Source: Liolophura sinensis | Lineage: Eukaryota; Mollusca; Polyplacophora; Chitonida; Chitonidae | Length of the DNA stretch: 64,000 bases | Direction of reading: 5' to 3' | Assembly: GCF_032854445.1 (NCBI RefSeq) | Contig: NC_088305.1 | Span: forward strand, 937,001 to 1,001,000 | Shown: positions 1 through 11,649 of the stretch, piece by piece | Position numbering within the stretch: the stretch's first letter is position 1 | How the letters are laid out: each line of letters opens with the position of its first letter | Made by a program: the position numbers and the translations under genes | The notes under the pieces: generated by a model | The model's input: only the letters and a program-made list of their open reading frames with translations | Databases searched by the model: none | What the model was told of the DNA's origin: nothing

Positions 1-868
1 GGACTCTGGTTAACAGCTGTGCCTTCCCTGTGTAACCTCAACAACAATGGATATGAATAGCACTCTAAGTCAAGACACTTGTTAACAGTTGTGCCGTCCA
101 TGTGTAACCTGAACAATGACGCATGTAAGTAGCACTCTGAGTAAAGACTCTTGTTAACACCTGGCCTTTTCTGTGTAACTTCAACAGTGATGGATGTGGA
201 TAGCAATCCAAATAACAATACTGGTTAACAACTGTGCCTTCACTGTGTAACCTCAACAATGATGGACGTGAAGCCCACTCCCAGTAAAGATTCTCGCTAA
301 CAGCTGTGCCTTCTCTGTGGAACATGAACAATGATGGATGTGGGGAGTACTCTAAGTAATGATACTGGTTAGGAACTGTGCCTTCCCTTTGGAACCTGAA
401 CAATGATGGTTGTGGATAGCATTCTGAGTAAAGACTCTGGTTACCAGCTGTGCCTTCCCTTTGGAACCTGAAAAATAATGTATGTAAGTAGCACTCTGAG
501 TAAAGACTCTGGTTAACAGCTGTGCCTTCTATGTGTAACCTGAACAATGATGGATGTTGATAGCACTCGAAGAAATAAATCTGGTTAACAGCTGTGCCTT
601 CTCTGTGTAACATGGATAATGATGGATGTGAATAGCATTCTAAGTAAAGATTTAGTTAAGAGCTGTGCCTTCTCCGTGTAACAGTGATGGATGTGGATAG
701 CACTCTAAGTAATTGATGCTGGTTAACACCTGGCCTTCTCCGTGTAACCTTAATAGTGATGGATGTGGACAGCTCTTTGAGTAAAGATACTTGTTAGCAG
801 ATGTGCCATGTAAACTAAAAAAAGACGGTTGTGAGTAGCACCCTTAGTAAGGTTACTCTCGTTAATAT
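1..868. repeat. 72-bp minisatellite, copy 1
   Basis: The unit resembles 'taaagactctggttaacagc' followed by 'tgtgccttccctgtgtaacc' and a 'gatggatgtggatagcac' segment. The period is about 72 bp, a multiple of three, so a minus-strand frame with the recurring peptide LHREGTAVNQSLYSECY stays open for 182 codons. That frame has no ATG at its start, and I read it as a by-product of repeat length. A C-tract follows at about 869-897. Confidence 0.85.
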
Positions 869-944
869 CTATGCTTCACCCCCCCCCCCCCCTCCCCCTT
901 TAGGTGTCATTTATGTTGATGGATCATTTACAGACAAAATTAAG

Positions 945-1125
945 TCCAGTTCATGCTGGCTTCCTTTCCGGCTCTAAGTGTTAAGGTCTTTTAGCAGCCT
1001 GCGGAAGGTCATGGGTTTCTCCAGGGCTCTGCCCGGTTTCCTCACTCCATAACCCTGGCCACCGTCGTATAAGTCAAATATTCTTGAGTACGGCGTAAAA
1101 CACTAATCAAATAAATAAAATTAAC
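945..1125 (-). repeat. Dispersed SINE-like repeat fragment, copy 1
   Basis: On the minus strand this reads 'TTTTACGCCGTACTCAAGAA', 'ACGACGGTGGCCAG', then 'GGCAGAGCCCTGGAGAAACC', the same family as the repeats at 11,098, 26,313, 26,867 and 60,704. It ends in an 'aaataaataaaat' tail. The family is common in mollusc genomes; assignment is by resemblance. Confidence 0.65.
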
Positions 1126-1296
1126 AAATACGGACAAAATTAACAGAAGTAAGTGATGTGTCTGTATAGTTAGCACTCAGGCTATATAATAACATCAATT
1201 TCTAGTAAATACATGGCTGTGGCTGAGGTTAGCCGGGAAGAGGGTGTGGGTGGGGTGGTCGTGTACATGGTCATGGTGTTCACGACCTGACGTCAC

Positions 1297-1383
1297 CATG
1301 CCGTTAACACGATACGCAAATAAAAAGACGCTATAAGTACATCGCCCAACAGCGACGATAGCTCCAAGAGCTAGCTTCAGCAT
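1297..1383 (-). CDS. Candidate first exon of gene 3 (hydrophobic N-terminus), copy 1
   Basis: An ATG at 1,383 opens MLKLALGAIVAVG, a hydrophobic start that could be a signal peptide or anchor. The frame stays open to 1,195. A possible donor (ATG|GTGACG) after 29 codons would leave phase 0, matching the phase-0 acceptor of the exon at 14,975 in the neighbouring unit. Between copies 1 and 3 the first 40 codons show four synonymous changes (CTA/CTC, GCT/GCC, GGC/GGT, CGT/CGC) and one replacement, which is the pattern of coding constraint. The downstream partner of this copy lies before the window. Family unknown. Confidence 0.35.
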
Positions 1384-1480
1384 GTTTTACTTTTAAAATG
1401 CTGTAAAATTAATTTTTTTAATTTTCCGTTTCGGGCAGGTGTTTCAAAATCGATGGTTTTAAAAGTAATACATGCTGAAG
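1375..1480. repeat. 24-bp near-perfect inverted repeat, 58-bp spacer, copy 1
   Basis: Arms at 1,375-1,398 and 1,457-1,480 match at 23 of 24 positions (CTTCAGCATG then a TTTTAC/TATTAC difference then TTTTAAAA). The left arm covers the start codon of a candidate minus-strand ORF. The structure is kept in all three macro-repeat copies. Confidence 0.75.
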
Positions 1481-1999
1481 CCGCCCTGCATCCATCATAC
1501 CGAGAGTAAATCTTGTAAAAATTAAATACAACGAAAGCCTCTCCTCTTTTATAATTTTTAAACAGTCGCATCCTAATTCAGAGCCAATTATCCTGTGCTC
1601 ATCTGATGGCAGAACGTTTACCTATGTAGCTGTTCTTATTATGTCTTGGCCAATCCCCACCCAGTAAATGATGTCAGTCCCAAGGCACTGGCTTTAAAAC
1701 AGGAGAGACAAAAATCAGATAAGCAGTACGTAAATGTTTGAAGATCTTTGATATGGGGGTTACATATGTCTAGCACACCTGTGGATCATCGCCGGGCAGT
1801 GTGTGCTGACAGTGCAATTAAAAATCGGTGCTTTTGTCCTCTTAAAGACAAAATCAAAGTATTCGACGAAATATACAAACTGTTTAGTGAATCCTAGAAG
1901 ATTCTTTTTCCCCGAGAAGCGGGGTGATTGCATCAGAATTTTAGTTACGTCGTTGTAATAGTAGTTTACCTAAACTTAACACAGACACCTCATCCCTAA
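1481..1999. other. Spacer between inverted repeat and 46-bp array
   Basis: AT-rich unique sequence duplicated at 16,711-17,229. A minus-strand frame of 64 codons (1,377-1,571) overlaps the inverted repeat and shows no family resemblance. I see no gene. Confidence 0.5.
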
Positions 2000-2900
2000 T
2001 CCTTTATACCCAGTATCACAAATTGCTGTGTCTGTGTTGTGGACAAACACTGTCATTAATATCACACACTGCTATGTCTGTGTTGTGGATAAAAGGCGTC
2101 TCTCATATCACTTACTGCTATGTTGGTGTTGTGAATACAAAGTGCCCTTAATATCACTAATTGCTATGTCGGTGTTGTGAATACAGAGTGCCCTTAATAT
2201 CACACATTACTATGTCGGTGGTGTGGGTACAGAGTGCCTCTAATATCACACACTGCTGTGTAACTGTTGTGTATACAGAGTATCCCACACTGCTACATGT
2301 AGGCCGGTGTTGTGCACACAGAGTGCCCTTAATATTACACACTGGTATGCCAGTATTGTGGATGCAAAGTTTTCTTAACATCACACACTGATATGCCGGT
2401 GTGGTGGATACAGACTGTCCATATTATCGAACACTGTTATACCTGTATTGTAGATACATGGTGCCAATATTATCGCACACCGTTTTGTCGGTGTTGTGGA
2501 TACATAATGTAAGTATTACCACACACTGTTATTCCGGTGTTTCGGATTTAGAGCATCCCTAAAATCACCCATTGTTGTGTTGTCGTTGTGGATACAGAGC
2601 GTCCCTAATATCACGTATTGCTATGTTGGTGTTGTGGATACAGAGCGTCCCTAATATCACGTATTGCTATGTAGGTGTTATGGATACAGAGCGTCCCTAA
2701 TATCACGTATTGCTATGTAGGTGTTGTACATACAGAATGTTGCCTATATCATACATTGCTATGCCGGTGTTGTGGATACAGAGTGTCTTTAATATTATAC
2801 GGTATTGTGAATACAGATTACTCTTATTACCACACACTGCTATATGTTTACCGGTGTTGTGGATGCCTTATTGTCACACACGGCAGTACCTGCGTTGAGG
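2000..2900. repeat. 46-bp minisatellite, copy 1
   Basis: The unit resembles 'tatcacacactgctatgtcg' followed by 'gtgttgtggatacagagtgc' and 'ccttaa'. The period is 46 bp, so each successive unit shifts frame. The open frames on both strands (for example 2,157-2,391 and 2,675-3,085) are translations of the repeat. Confidence 0.88.
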
Positions 2901-3284
2901 ACATAGGGAAATTGATTCTCCATAATGTAAGAAAAGCTGTCATTGCGGATGTTAACTGTGCCATTAAAATCACCAGCAATATAATCCCAAACAGTGTGAA
3001 TTTAGAGTGTCCTCAATATAGCACTCGATTTCCTCCCGCCGTTTTTCTGGCTACAGTCGTAAAAATATTTATGACAACGGGGTAAAAAAAAATAAAAACA
3101 ATAAAACAATCATTTGAACAAAAACTGCAATGCCCATTTTGTGGATCCATTGTGCCCTCAAAACCACCAGCAGTGTAATCCCAATATTGTGGACACAAAG
3201 TGTACATTTTTCCCCATTCTATGCGTTAACTTCAACATTTGCATGAAAATTCATTTTCCGCTGTAAAAGACGTCAGGTTTTGTC

Positions 3285-4260
3285 TGGCCGAGTCATCTAA
3301 GATGTCATTCTCACTATAGTCAGGTACTCAGTGACTCAGTCACCCAAGCTAAGCATTAGGTACTCAGTGAGTATGACGTCTAAGGCAGATGTCAGGAACT
3401 GAGTAACTCGATCATACAAGGTCTTACACTCACTGTAAACATTATTTCCTCGTTTAGTCATACAATCTGCCTCTGTAATAACAAACGTCAACCTTCACTG
3501 GCTGCATGTATGTAAGATGTTACTCACTGTGGACATCAGGTACTGAGTGATCCAGTCACCTCTCACAGGTGTCACTCTCACTCCAATTTTTTTTTCGTTT
3601 TTACTCCTTCATGCAATATGCCGCTGTCAGTACAAACGTCAGTCTTCACTTTGTGCATGTATATACGGTGTCAGTCATCATGTACTCAGTGACTCAGTGT
3701 TCTAAGTTGTCGATCACACTGTAGATGTAATGTTCTCAGTCACTCAGTTATCTAAGTTGTCAATCTCACTCAGTCATCTAAGCTCTTGCTCTCACTATAG
3801 ACGTTGGGCACTCAGTGTCTCAGTCATCTAAGGTGTCGCTCTTATTGTAGACGTTAGGTAATCAGTGTCTCAGTCATCTAAGGTGTCGTTATCACTGTAG
3901 ACTTTGTTTCCTTTTTTATTCTATCATACACTGTGCCCATATTACTTCTAACGTCAACCTTTACTTGCTGCATGTATATAACGTGTAACTCACTGTAGAC
4001 ATCAAGTACTTACTCAGTGACTTAGTCATATTAGAAGTTAATTTCACTGACATCAGCTACATATTGATTCAGGCATTTAAGTTCACACTGTAGACGTCAG
4101 GTTCTCAGTGACTCAGTCATCTAAGGTGTTACTCCCACTGTAGACGTCAGGTAGGCTGCACAGTGACTCAGTGATCATCTACAGTGTCGATCTCACTGTA
4201 GATGTCAGGTACTCAGTGACTCATTTATCTACGGTGTTACTCTTGCTGTAAACTTCATTT
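3285..4260. repeat. 50-bp minisatellite, copy 1
   Basis: The unit resembles 'actcagtgactcagtcatct' followed by 'aaggtgtcgctctcactgta' and 'gacgtcaggt', with a 50-bp period (clear at 3,818-3,920). It is interrupted by non-repeat blocks containing 'acaaacgtcaaccttcactg'. The repeated TGACTCA and GACGTC words look like AP-1 and CRE half-sites, but they follow from the repeat. Confidence 0.82.
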
Positions 4261-4889
4261 CCTTGTTTACTCTGTTATACAAGATGCCGCTTTTACTACA
4301 AACGTCGGTGAAAAAGAAATGGCGGCAAAAAGGCTCAACCCTACATTCTATCACATGGACCAAATATTGGGCTAAGCGATTATAAAGAAATGGTTGTAGG
4401 GATCTGTGTCTGCTGGGTTGTCTCATTCCGCAAAGCTGAGCAACCTAGTCGTCAGTACCATCTTGCAAAATGCGCCCTGATTTGTAAATTCTGTGAACCT
4501 CCTGCCTATTATCAACATTTAGTATACAAGTGAAATATTGGCTGATAAATCAAAAATCCCTTTGCTGTGTCTGAAAACAAAACAATGGACAGCAGCTATA
4601 CAATGTATATACTATGTGTACACAGCGACTACAAAATGCCATCTTTGGTCATTCAGACTTACCTCTTGTGTATTTTTATGTTTCGCCGATGAGAAAAACA
4701 ACACACAACGCAACACAATATATTTCATCATTGCACATGTTTTATTTCTTCTCCTCTGTAGGGAGTGTAGGGAAAATCTACACATTTGAATATGTAATTT
4801 GGGAGGACAAGATTGTATAAATTTTTAAACAATTTCTGGATAGGATCAAGTAGCGAGCAAAACGAAATGTTTTTTACTTAGAAGGGTAA
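4261..4889. other. Unique spacer between 50-bp and 35-bp arrays
   Basis: Duplicated at 19,490-20,118. Short open frames exist on both strands (4,229-4,426 minus; 4,538-4,820 plus), but none has coding-like substitutions or family resemblance. I see no supported gene. Confidence 0.5.
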
Positions 4890-5330
4890 ACATTCGTCAA
4901 GAAAACACATCATTTATCTGATTGCTGCATAACAAGTGCACACATCACTTATTTAATTGCTTTTTGACGAGTGTACACATGATTTATCTGACTTCTGCAT
5001 AACAAGTGCACACAGCACTTATTTAATTGTTGTTTGACGAGTGTACACATGATTTATCTGATTGCTGTTTGACGAGTATACCCATATTTATCTGATTGCT
5101 GCTTCACGAGAACACACATGATTTATCTGATTGCTCTTTGACGAGTATACACATGATTTATCTGATTCCTGCCTGACGAGTATACACATGATTTATCTGA
5201 TTCCTGTCTGACGAGTATACACATGATTTATCTGATTCCTGCCTGACGAGTATACACATGATTTTTCTGACTGCTACTTGACGAGTACACACATGATTTA
5301 TGTGGATGTTGCATGACGAGCATACAGATG
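4890..5330. repeat. 35-bp minisatellite, copy 1
   Basis: About twelve units of 'acacatgatttatctgattc' then 'ctgcctgacgagtat'; period 35 bp, clearest at 5,100-5,270. Confidence 0.88.
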
Positions 5331-5387
5331 ACGTATATGATTTTTAAGCAATATTGTAGACATACATTAGCTGGACAATAGGTACCG

Positions 5388-6240
5388 TTATTGACAGCAA
5401 CATCCGTTGGCCAGGGAGGCTGTGTCCTGGACATCCCGAAATTGTATATCTGGAGGATTAAAACTGATGATACAGAGTGCGGAAAATGGTACATCTGTAA
5501 ATCCGACATCCATACACGTGCCCATGCCACACTTATCCACTTCACTACATGGTTCTTCGAATGTGGCCTCTCTGCAATTATAATACATGTAAAATCATTT
5601 TAATAGTGGCCAAACGCGCCCTGGAAATACGAATTAAGAGGATTATAGGATACCGGAGGTTTTAGGCAAATCAACAGGATCTTAGGCATTTTTGATATGT
5701 CGAATAGCTCACATTATTGCTTTTACATAATACCAGCCTCTTTATTGCGCATGTTAGCGTTCAAAATCAGTAATGTAGTACTGATTTCCGTATAATGTGA
5801 TGGCTTTATAACATTTTCAAATTTTAGAATTATTTTAACACTATAAATGGTACACGTGCGAGTCTAGTATTTTAATTTTATAATGCAAAACATCTGAACT
5901 ATCTACGTAAACAGTGTTGATCCAATAGGCGAATATACTGGGTCTTCGCTAACAATGTGCTCATGCTGATTTTTTTTATGTCTTGTTGATAAAAGTACAC
6001 TATGTACTGGTATGACATAGAACCACACCAAAGTTAGGGGATATATATTGTGGGGTTAAAAGTAACTACAATAACAGGAAGGAAAATCAATACCCTGCTG
6101 CAATCTATACATACGTGCACAGAGTTTCGGTTATTCCCTCGATTGGAGCAGTGATGACACAAGTCTGGCCGGTAATCTCGTCCACAAAAGTTCTTCCGCT
6201 CACAGTCCCTGCTTCACAGGTACTTTGAGTACACCCACAC
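5388..6240 (-). CDS. Gene 2: cysteine-rich, probably secreted protein (last two exons seen), copy 1
   Basis: Two exons are supported. Exon A, 6,240-6,115, follows an acceptor (TTTACATTTAG) and ends at a donor (GTGCAC|GTATGT). It encodes a 42-codon cysteine-rich stretch with CGCTQSTC and GQTCVITAP. Exon B, 5,571-5,388, follows ATTATAATTGCAG and encodes FEEPCSEVDKCGMGTCMDVG, resembling half of an EGF-like domain, and ends at TAA after GCCCQ. Exon A begins and ends in phase 2 and exon B begins in phase 2, so the frame runs through. The start and any signal-peptide exon were not found between 6,250 and 7,030. Family unknown beyond being disulfide-rich. Confidence 0.5.
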
Positions 6241-7034
6241 CTAAATGTAAAATGGAAAGCCATGAAATCAACTGAAATCGACAGGAAAAGACACAAACTA
6301 CAAACGTACTGACAAATCAAGCAAACTATATGTAATAAATTCGTCACATTTTCATTCACTGAGCAAATTCGTGGTGACAAGTAACGAGTGATAGGTTAGG
6401 GGCAGAGCTCCGGGGGTGGGGAGTGTTTTTGTATATTTCTTGTTTTCATTCCTGAAAGGGCGATTAACGAGACATGGGAAGGTGGTGACGGGGGTTTTCA
6501 CATCACCGCCTAAGTTCTACCAAATATTTGAAACTCTTTCCACATGATTCAAGTCAGAAATCTTAGCTTGAAAACCTGGAGAAAATCTGTCAGTTTTATT
6601 ACCTTATTATTTTTGTTCTTTATTTTTAGTATTGGAAAAACGATATAAATCGTTATAAGATTGTTAGCTTTGGGAAAATACCTAAATATATTAGTGAAAA
6701 TTTACTGTTTGCACCCTAATTAATTCTTTCTAGGAAACACTAGACGGTGGCCATCTGAAATTAAGTGTCTAAACTCTCGAAATGAATGGTCTCATATATT
6801 TAACATAAAGTTAGTTGTCTGAGTGATGTCAGAATCTATTCTGTTACACTTACTCTTTTAATTCAACACACATCCTGAATATATGAAACTAACCTGACAT
6901 TATGTAATTATGAGAAAGTATCATATTGCAATAACAGAATGCAATCTACCATTACTTAGACAACCGACTCTCTGGTCAAAGGACCAGAATATTTTTTGCA
7001 GTATACATTTATGATAAAAATCAATTAAGCCCTT

Positions 7035-8724
7035 TTAGCCATTAGCGGAAGAGTTATATACGAACCCAGGATTCTGCGGGCGCTGAGAGAACAAAAATGA
7101 GCGTGACTGGGCAGCCTGAGCTCTTTGCCGGGCAGCTGGATGACTTTGGAAAAAATTTTCGATCTGCTGGCTGAAAATAAAACGCACGCATTAGAAAAAT
7201 CATCAACATATAAAATCTTGTTAGGGTTATGTACTTTTTGTCAACAGTATAGCTTTCGTCGACGTTTTTACACAAATGAGTTTCGCATACATATTGTGTT
7301 TGCTTCTTAAACATGCGGGTTAAAAAATGCACAGTTGACAAGTGCAATGGGACACTTAGTAAATAAGATCAACTTTAAAGCGGATATAAGAAAAGTAAAG
7401 GAAACATTCTTATCTCTTTGGTGTAGTCACGACCGCATTTTGCAATTATTTGAATGATGTTTGATAAATAAGGTTTGAAGTGAAATGTTTATTAGTAGGC
7501 CTATTTCTCTGTCGGGCATTATTACGGCCATTGACAAAGTTGCTAGAACTGACACGTGATCACGAGTCTGTCTTGATTTAAGATTATGTCGTCGTGAATG
7601 AATGTCACGCGGTTTAATTGACGAAGGAAACCTGAGTGCCCGAGAAAGTAAATGACCGACCGTTGTCGAGAAATGGGGAACATATCCCACAGAAAATCCA
7701 TCTGTTCTGTCCTCTAACATACCAATGTTCCTGTAGAGCGGTGTGTTAGAAAAGCACACAGGTATTGGAGAATGACGTCTGAATATGTTTTACACAGCTT
7801 GACATCAGGTTTACGGGGGCAGGAAATCACAGCTAATGAAAAATTCGGCTCGTCTACATGAATTTCCTTCCAAAAGACAGGGTTGACACGTTAACACTAG
7901 TCCATCTAATAACACGTAAATCTCGCTCTAAATTGCATTTCAAACCGAAAAGTTTGAGCAATCACTGACAAACTTTTTCGGTTTGTGAAAACTAGGAATT
8001 TTCACTTACATTGCGATGTCAAAATTGAAATTTTGGTAGAAGGCTAGTAGTCACTAGGGAACTGTATGTAAGGCAGATGGCAATGTAATTTCAATGTAAT
8101 TCCTGTGTCACCCGTTCCAACCCCGGAGAAATGGGGAGTAAATTTAAATAAGCACCATTGGCTCCAGATATTTTTTTGTAAAATAAACAACTTTTATTTA
8201 AGCGGGACACGTTATCTGATAATAACTTGACAAACAGCTGGACTTTCAAACCAAACATGTTACCTGCTGGGGATTCCGGGACCGTTATACGGCCTTAGTA
8301 CAAGATTTTGCCCTCTGATTACTCTCTGTCTCGTGTTAGAACTTGTCCCTCCGCCCCTACCAACATTTGGCCTTCCGCCCAGGTTGATACGACTCAAAAA
8401 GCTTTGGCGGGCGCCCATCGGGTGAAACCGGGCAGCACAGGCAACGCTGACTAACAAGAGCCCAAGGCAGACGGGAAATATCTGAAAAGATTTAGGACAA
8501 TTTATTGTCAATTTTTACTACAGGATTACATCTGGCGCATGTTTATCCCAGTATAAATTATGTCTGGCGCATGATTACCACAGGACTATTTGCTATACAC
8601 ACAACCATGCGTTAGGCAAGAATCAAAAAATACATAAACAGACCTGCTATACACACGACCGAGCATAAAGGAATGCTACATAAAATCGTACTGGCCATAA
8701 AAGACTTACCAGACTTCGGGTCAT
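7035..8724 (-). CDS. Gene 1: secreted peptide precursor, three exons, copy 1
   Basis: Exons: 8,724-8,710 (ATG, five codons, donor CTG|GTAAGT), 8,481-8,264 (acceptor AATCTTTTCAG, donor CAG|GTAACA), 7,170-7,035 (acceptor TTTTATTTTCAG, stop TAA). The phases agree and give 122 residues. The exon 1-2 junction builds a classic signal peptide, with core FPVCLGLLLVSVACA and likely cleavage before ARFHP. The mature part is basic, Gly/Arg-rich and cysteine-free. An RxRxxR motif (RQRVIR) about 60 residues in would suit furin-type cleavage. The C-terminal part is Gln/Ala-rich (SQQIENFFQSHPAARQRAQ) and ends with an NSS glycosylation motif. A TATAAAT box lies upstream. I do not recognise the family; a prohormone, antimicrobial or matrix peptide are all possible. 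Confidence 0.72.
7941..7985. repeat. Intronic hairpin in gene 1 intron 2, copy 1
   Basis: Arms CAAACCGAAAAGTTTG (7,941-7,956) and CAAACTTTTTCGGTTTG (7,969-7,985) pair apart from one bulged base, with a 12-bp loop. Confidence 0.7.
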
Positions 8725-8805
8725 TTTTGCTGTTGTTTGACGACAGAAGCGGGTTCTTGAAACTGATGACAAACTGACTCATATTCCGCTACTGAAGACT
8801 TGGAA

Positions 8806-8812
8806 ATTTATA
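8806..8812 (-). promoter_or_regulatory. TATA box of gene 1, copy 1
   Basis: TATAAAT on the minus strand, about 80 bp upstream of the ATG at 8,724. A CAGT initiator-like word about 20 bases downstream (CTTCAGTAGCGG) is a plausible start site, leaving a 5' UTR of some 65 bases. Confidence 0.6.
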
Positions 8813-8824
8813 CGTTTGCGATTG

Positions 8825-11090
8825 AGTTTTTCGTATTTTTAAGATTTTTGAAAAGCAATTGACCGTTTAATATAAAAATAAGGCTAAACAATACACAGCG
8901 TACATATGCACTAATCACTGGATGGTTTTTTATATTTTTAAAACTCCTGAATAGCTAATATGCACAACCAGCCAACTGGAACTATCTTGCGGTTTGTGAA
9001 ATCTGCAGTTTTAATAACGTAAAAAGTTTGATTTTTAAATTACATAATATATATAATAAAGACAGAAAAATTGTACACGTAACAGTTTTGTTTAAAGAAT
9101 TTGTACTCGAAAAAAACTGATAAAAGAGGGTATAGTTGTGCGTGAAAAATTAGGTCTTGCGAGAATGTTTGTACCATTGTACCATTTGTACAATTTCTGT
9201 TAAAAACAACCAATCCATTAGGGCAAGCTGTTTTGGTATTTATTCTCTGTCATTGCACTGTAATCATTTATGCAAGTTTAACATTTTTATGCTGTGCTTA
9301 ATTTGTAATACATGGGCTTGGTTTATAAAAACATGAATTTATTTTTTAAACGCTTACATTTATTGTAAAATTGCAGTGATTGTAACAAATGTGATGGGTT
9401 TATTGCTTGAGCAGAGTTTCCAATGTATATAATCAACAACAATATAAGCGGTCTTATTATCAGTTGCTGGATAAACACGTTTAAGTGTGTTATATTTAGG
9501 CATTGTATTATCAGTTGCAAAGAGGTGTTTATGACGCTTTTCCATTATACATATATAAAATACTTTTATACATATGCGTAGTTCGTTTGAACATAAGTGG
9601 AAATCTTGTTGGCATGCATAAGTATAACCAAAATTTTATTCCACATATACATGAACAAAAGTTTTCAAACTGCTTCCCATTTTCTGACAGGTTAGACCAA
9701 TTTTTTACTTTATAATAGTGTTACCTAACTCCAATAGCCAAGGCCTGAGAACATAATAACTCAAACTGAAAGAGAGTGAATATAATTTTACAGGAAAAGA
9801 ATACATAAAAGAGAAATGTCCATGAAAACCGTCTCTACAAAGCTGTTCACTTATAATTTAAGTTTTTCCCACTGAATTAAATGCAGTTAAATGATGGAGT
9901 TGCTTTATAGACTAGTCTGTCAATTTCATAGAAGCCACCTTTTTTCTTACATTCATCTACACGCGAATTTCTTTTAAGAACATAACTGGAAAACCTTTTT
10001 AATCATGCGCTGTAAGTCCTATACCAACATTAAAACCCTTGTTTAGACTTGAAAACACGTCTTGTTTCTAAACACAAGCCACGTATTTTATGAAATCCAT
10101 CTAAGTTTTTAAACGTTTGAATGCTTTTAAATAAACCAATCAACAGGATACATGACGATGTGATCAGCACTTGGTCACCCTAACGATCCATTTCTATACG
10201 GCTAGTAATCTTCACGACGAGAAGCATTGGGCCGCCTGTTTGCTGACAGGAAGCCACCGTAAGCCGTTTTCCCGTGTTCACACGGAAGAAAGCCCAAACA
10301 TATGGTCGTTCAAATACCTTCATATGATAATTAACAGTGTAATTCACCAAAAAAAAAATTAAACCAATATGGCAGACAGAACGCAGAAAGTACGTGTAGA
10401 TCAAGTTCCAAAAGTTATGATTTCTCTACGCATGCTTAACTCGCTATAACATTTACAAATAAAGAGAAAAGGCTTTCCACCAATGGTAGTAGAGAAGTTA
10501 ATTCCCGTGAATACAGATAAAGTTTGTTAATAACCTTTTTGTATATTGTTAATGTGTTCACTAATAGCTTCTGAAACTGACAGTGTAAACTGTGTTTGAA
10601 ATCACCGTAGGCAAAGCTCTCAACTACGGTAAAACAATTGTTCATTAAAAAGACAAGTTTGTTAATTTTTTTTTCTTTTGTTGCAATTTTCTTTTTCGCT
10701 TATACCTGCTTTAAGCAGGACACGTCTCTCACTTATTCTGACACAAGTGTTTTTATTGTATCTTTTAACGCTATAGTGTAATGCTCATATTACGAAAAAA
10801 CGGCTAGTTGCATTAACAAGTGCCTGGGTATGCAGGCTAGCCATGAACTTCGGGTGGTGTTGGAGGTTTACACGTTAGATTTAACCATGTTAGACGCTGC
10901 TTGATTTCATTTAAAATTGTAATTATTTCCCTTCGTTGTTTTTTGGCTAATTTGTTAGATATCTTAAAAATGAAATGTTTTTTACAACTTTGATAATGAT
11001 GAATGATAATTTTGGAAGAAATGGAGGAGGTTAAGCATTCGTAATTTTAGATTTAAAACTGGATGAGGTGTAGAATTTATTTTTTCCTTC
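8825..11090. other. AT-rich spacer upstream of gene 1, copy 1
   Basis: Duplicated at 24,039-26,305 with more substitutions and small indels than the gene regions. Short frames (9,323-9,715, 10,171-10,404, 10,436-10,645) lack splice context or coding-like change. I see no supported gene; distal promoter elements of gene 1 may lie here. Confidence 0.5.
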
Positions 11091-11097
11091 ATTTGAT

Positions 11098-11330
11098 TTG
11101 AGGTTTACGCCGTACTCAATAATATTTCACTTATACAACGGCGGACAGCATTATGTTGGGAGGATTCCGGACAGAGCCCAGGGGAAACCGACGACCATCT
11201 GCAAGTTGCTGGTAGACCTTCCCACATATGCGTGGAGAGGAATCCAGCATGGGTTGACTGGAACGGCCGAAGAGGAAGCCAGCATGATCTGGGCTTGAAC
11301 TCACGTAGACAGAATTGGTGAGAGGCTCCT
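11098..11330 (+). repeat. Dispersed SINE-like repeat, copy 1
   Basis: Reads 'TTTACGCCGTACTCAATAAT', 'CGGCGGACAGCATTATG' and 'GACAGAGCCCAGGGGAAACC', ending near 'TGAGAGGCTCCTTAGTCATT'. The family is widely dispersed in molluscs. The duplicate is at 26,313. Confidence 0.65.
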
Positions 11331-11649
11331 TAGTCATTGAAACGTTGCAAAATGTAGCACTTTACAAAATGCTTAGAACATGCTGTAGTTCAAGACAAGC
11401 CTATGTCATATTAACACTATTGGGCGTTGTGCTCCGCACAATAAATGTTGGAAATCTTCGAACCTATAAAACATTAGCGAACAAACGTTTTAAAACGTTT
11501 TCCGTCAGTTGTTACAGGATTTAAAATGATGTATTATTTAAAAACTTAGAAAATCGTGGTAATCTAACATTTGTATTTTATGTTTGTAAATTCGGTAAAC
11601 AACCAAAGCTGTGGCCACAAACTTCATTTATTTAAATATTTGATTGGTG

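Noticed and set aside
65-613. 182-codon minus-strand frame as a repeat protein gene
   Set aside because: It starts without ATG, follows from a 72-bp period free of stops, and shows no splice or promoter context. Kept only as a low-interest finding.
2675-3085. 136-codon plus-strand frame in and after the 46-bp array
   Set aside because: It is mostly repeat translation; it is kept in copy 2 only because the DNA is nearly identical, and it is broken in copy 3.
3285-4260. Cluster of AP-1 (TGACTCA-like) and CRE (GACGTC) sites as an enhancer
   Set aside because: These words are part of the 50-bp repeat unit, so their number is not evidence of regulation.
1-5330. Arrays of short repeats resembling CRISPR
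   Set aside because: Units are contiguous minisatellites without unique spacers and diverge gradually; the genome is eukaryotic.
7427-7759. 110-codon minus-strand frame conserved in both units
   Set aside because: It lies inside intron 2 of gene 1 and is the same only because intron DNA is about 99 percent identical. No domain or splice signal.
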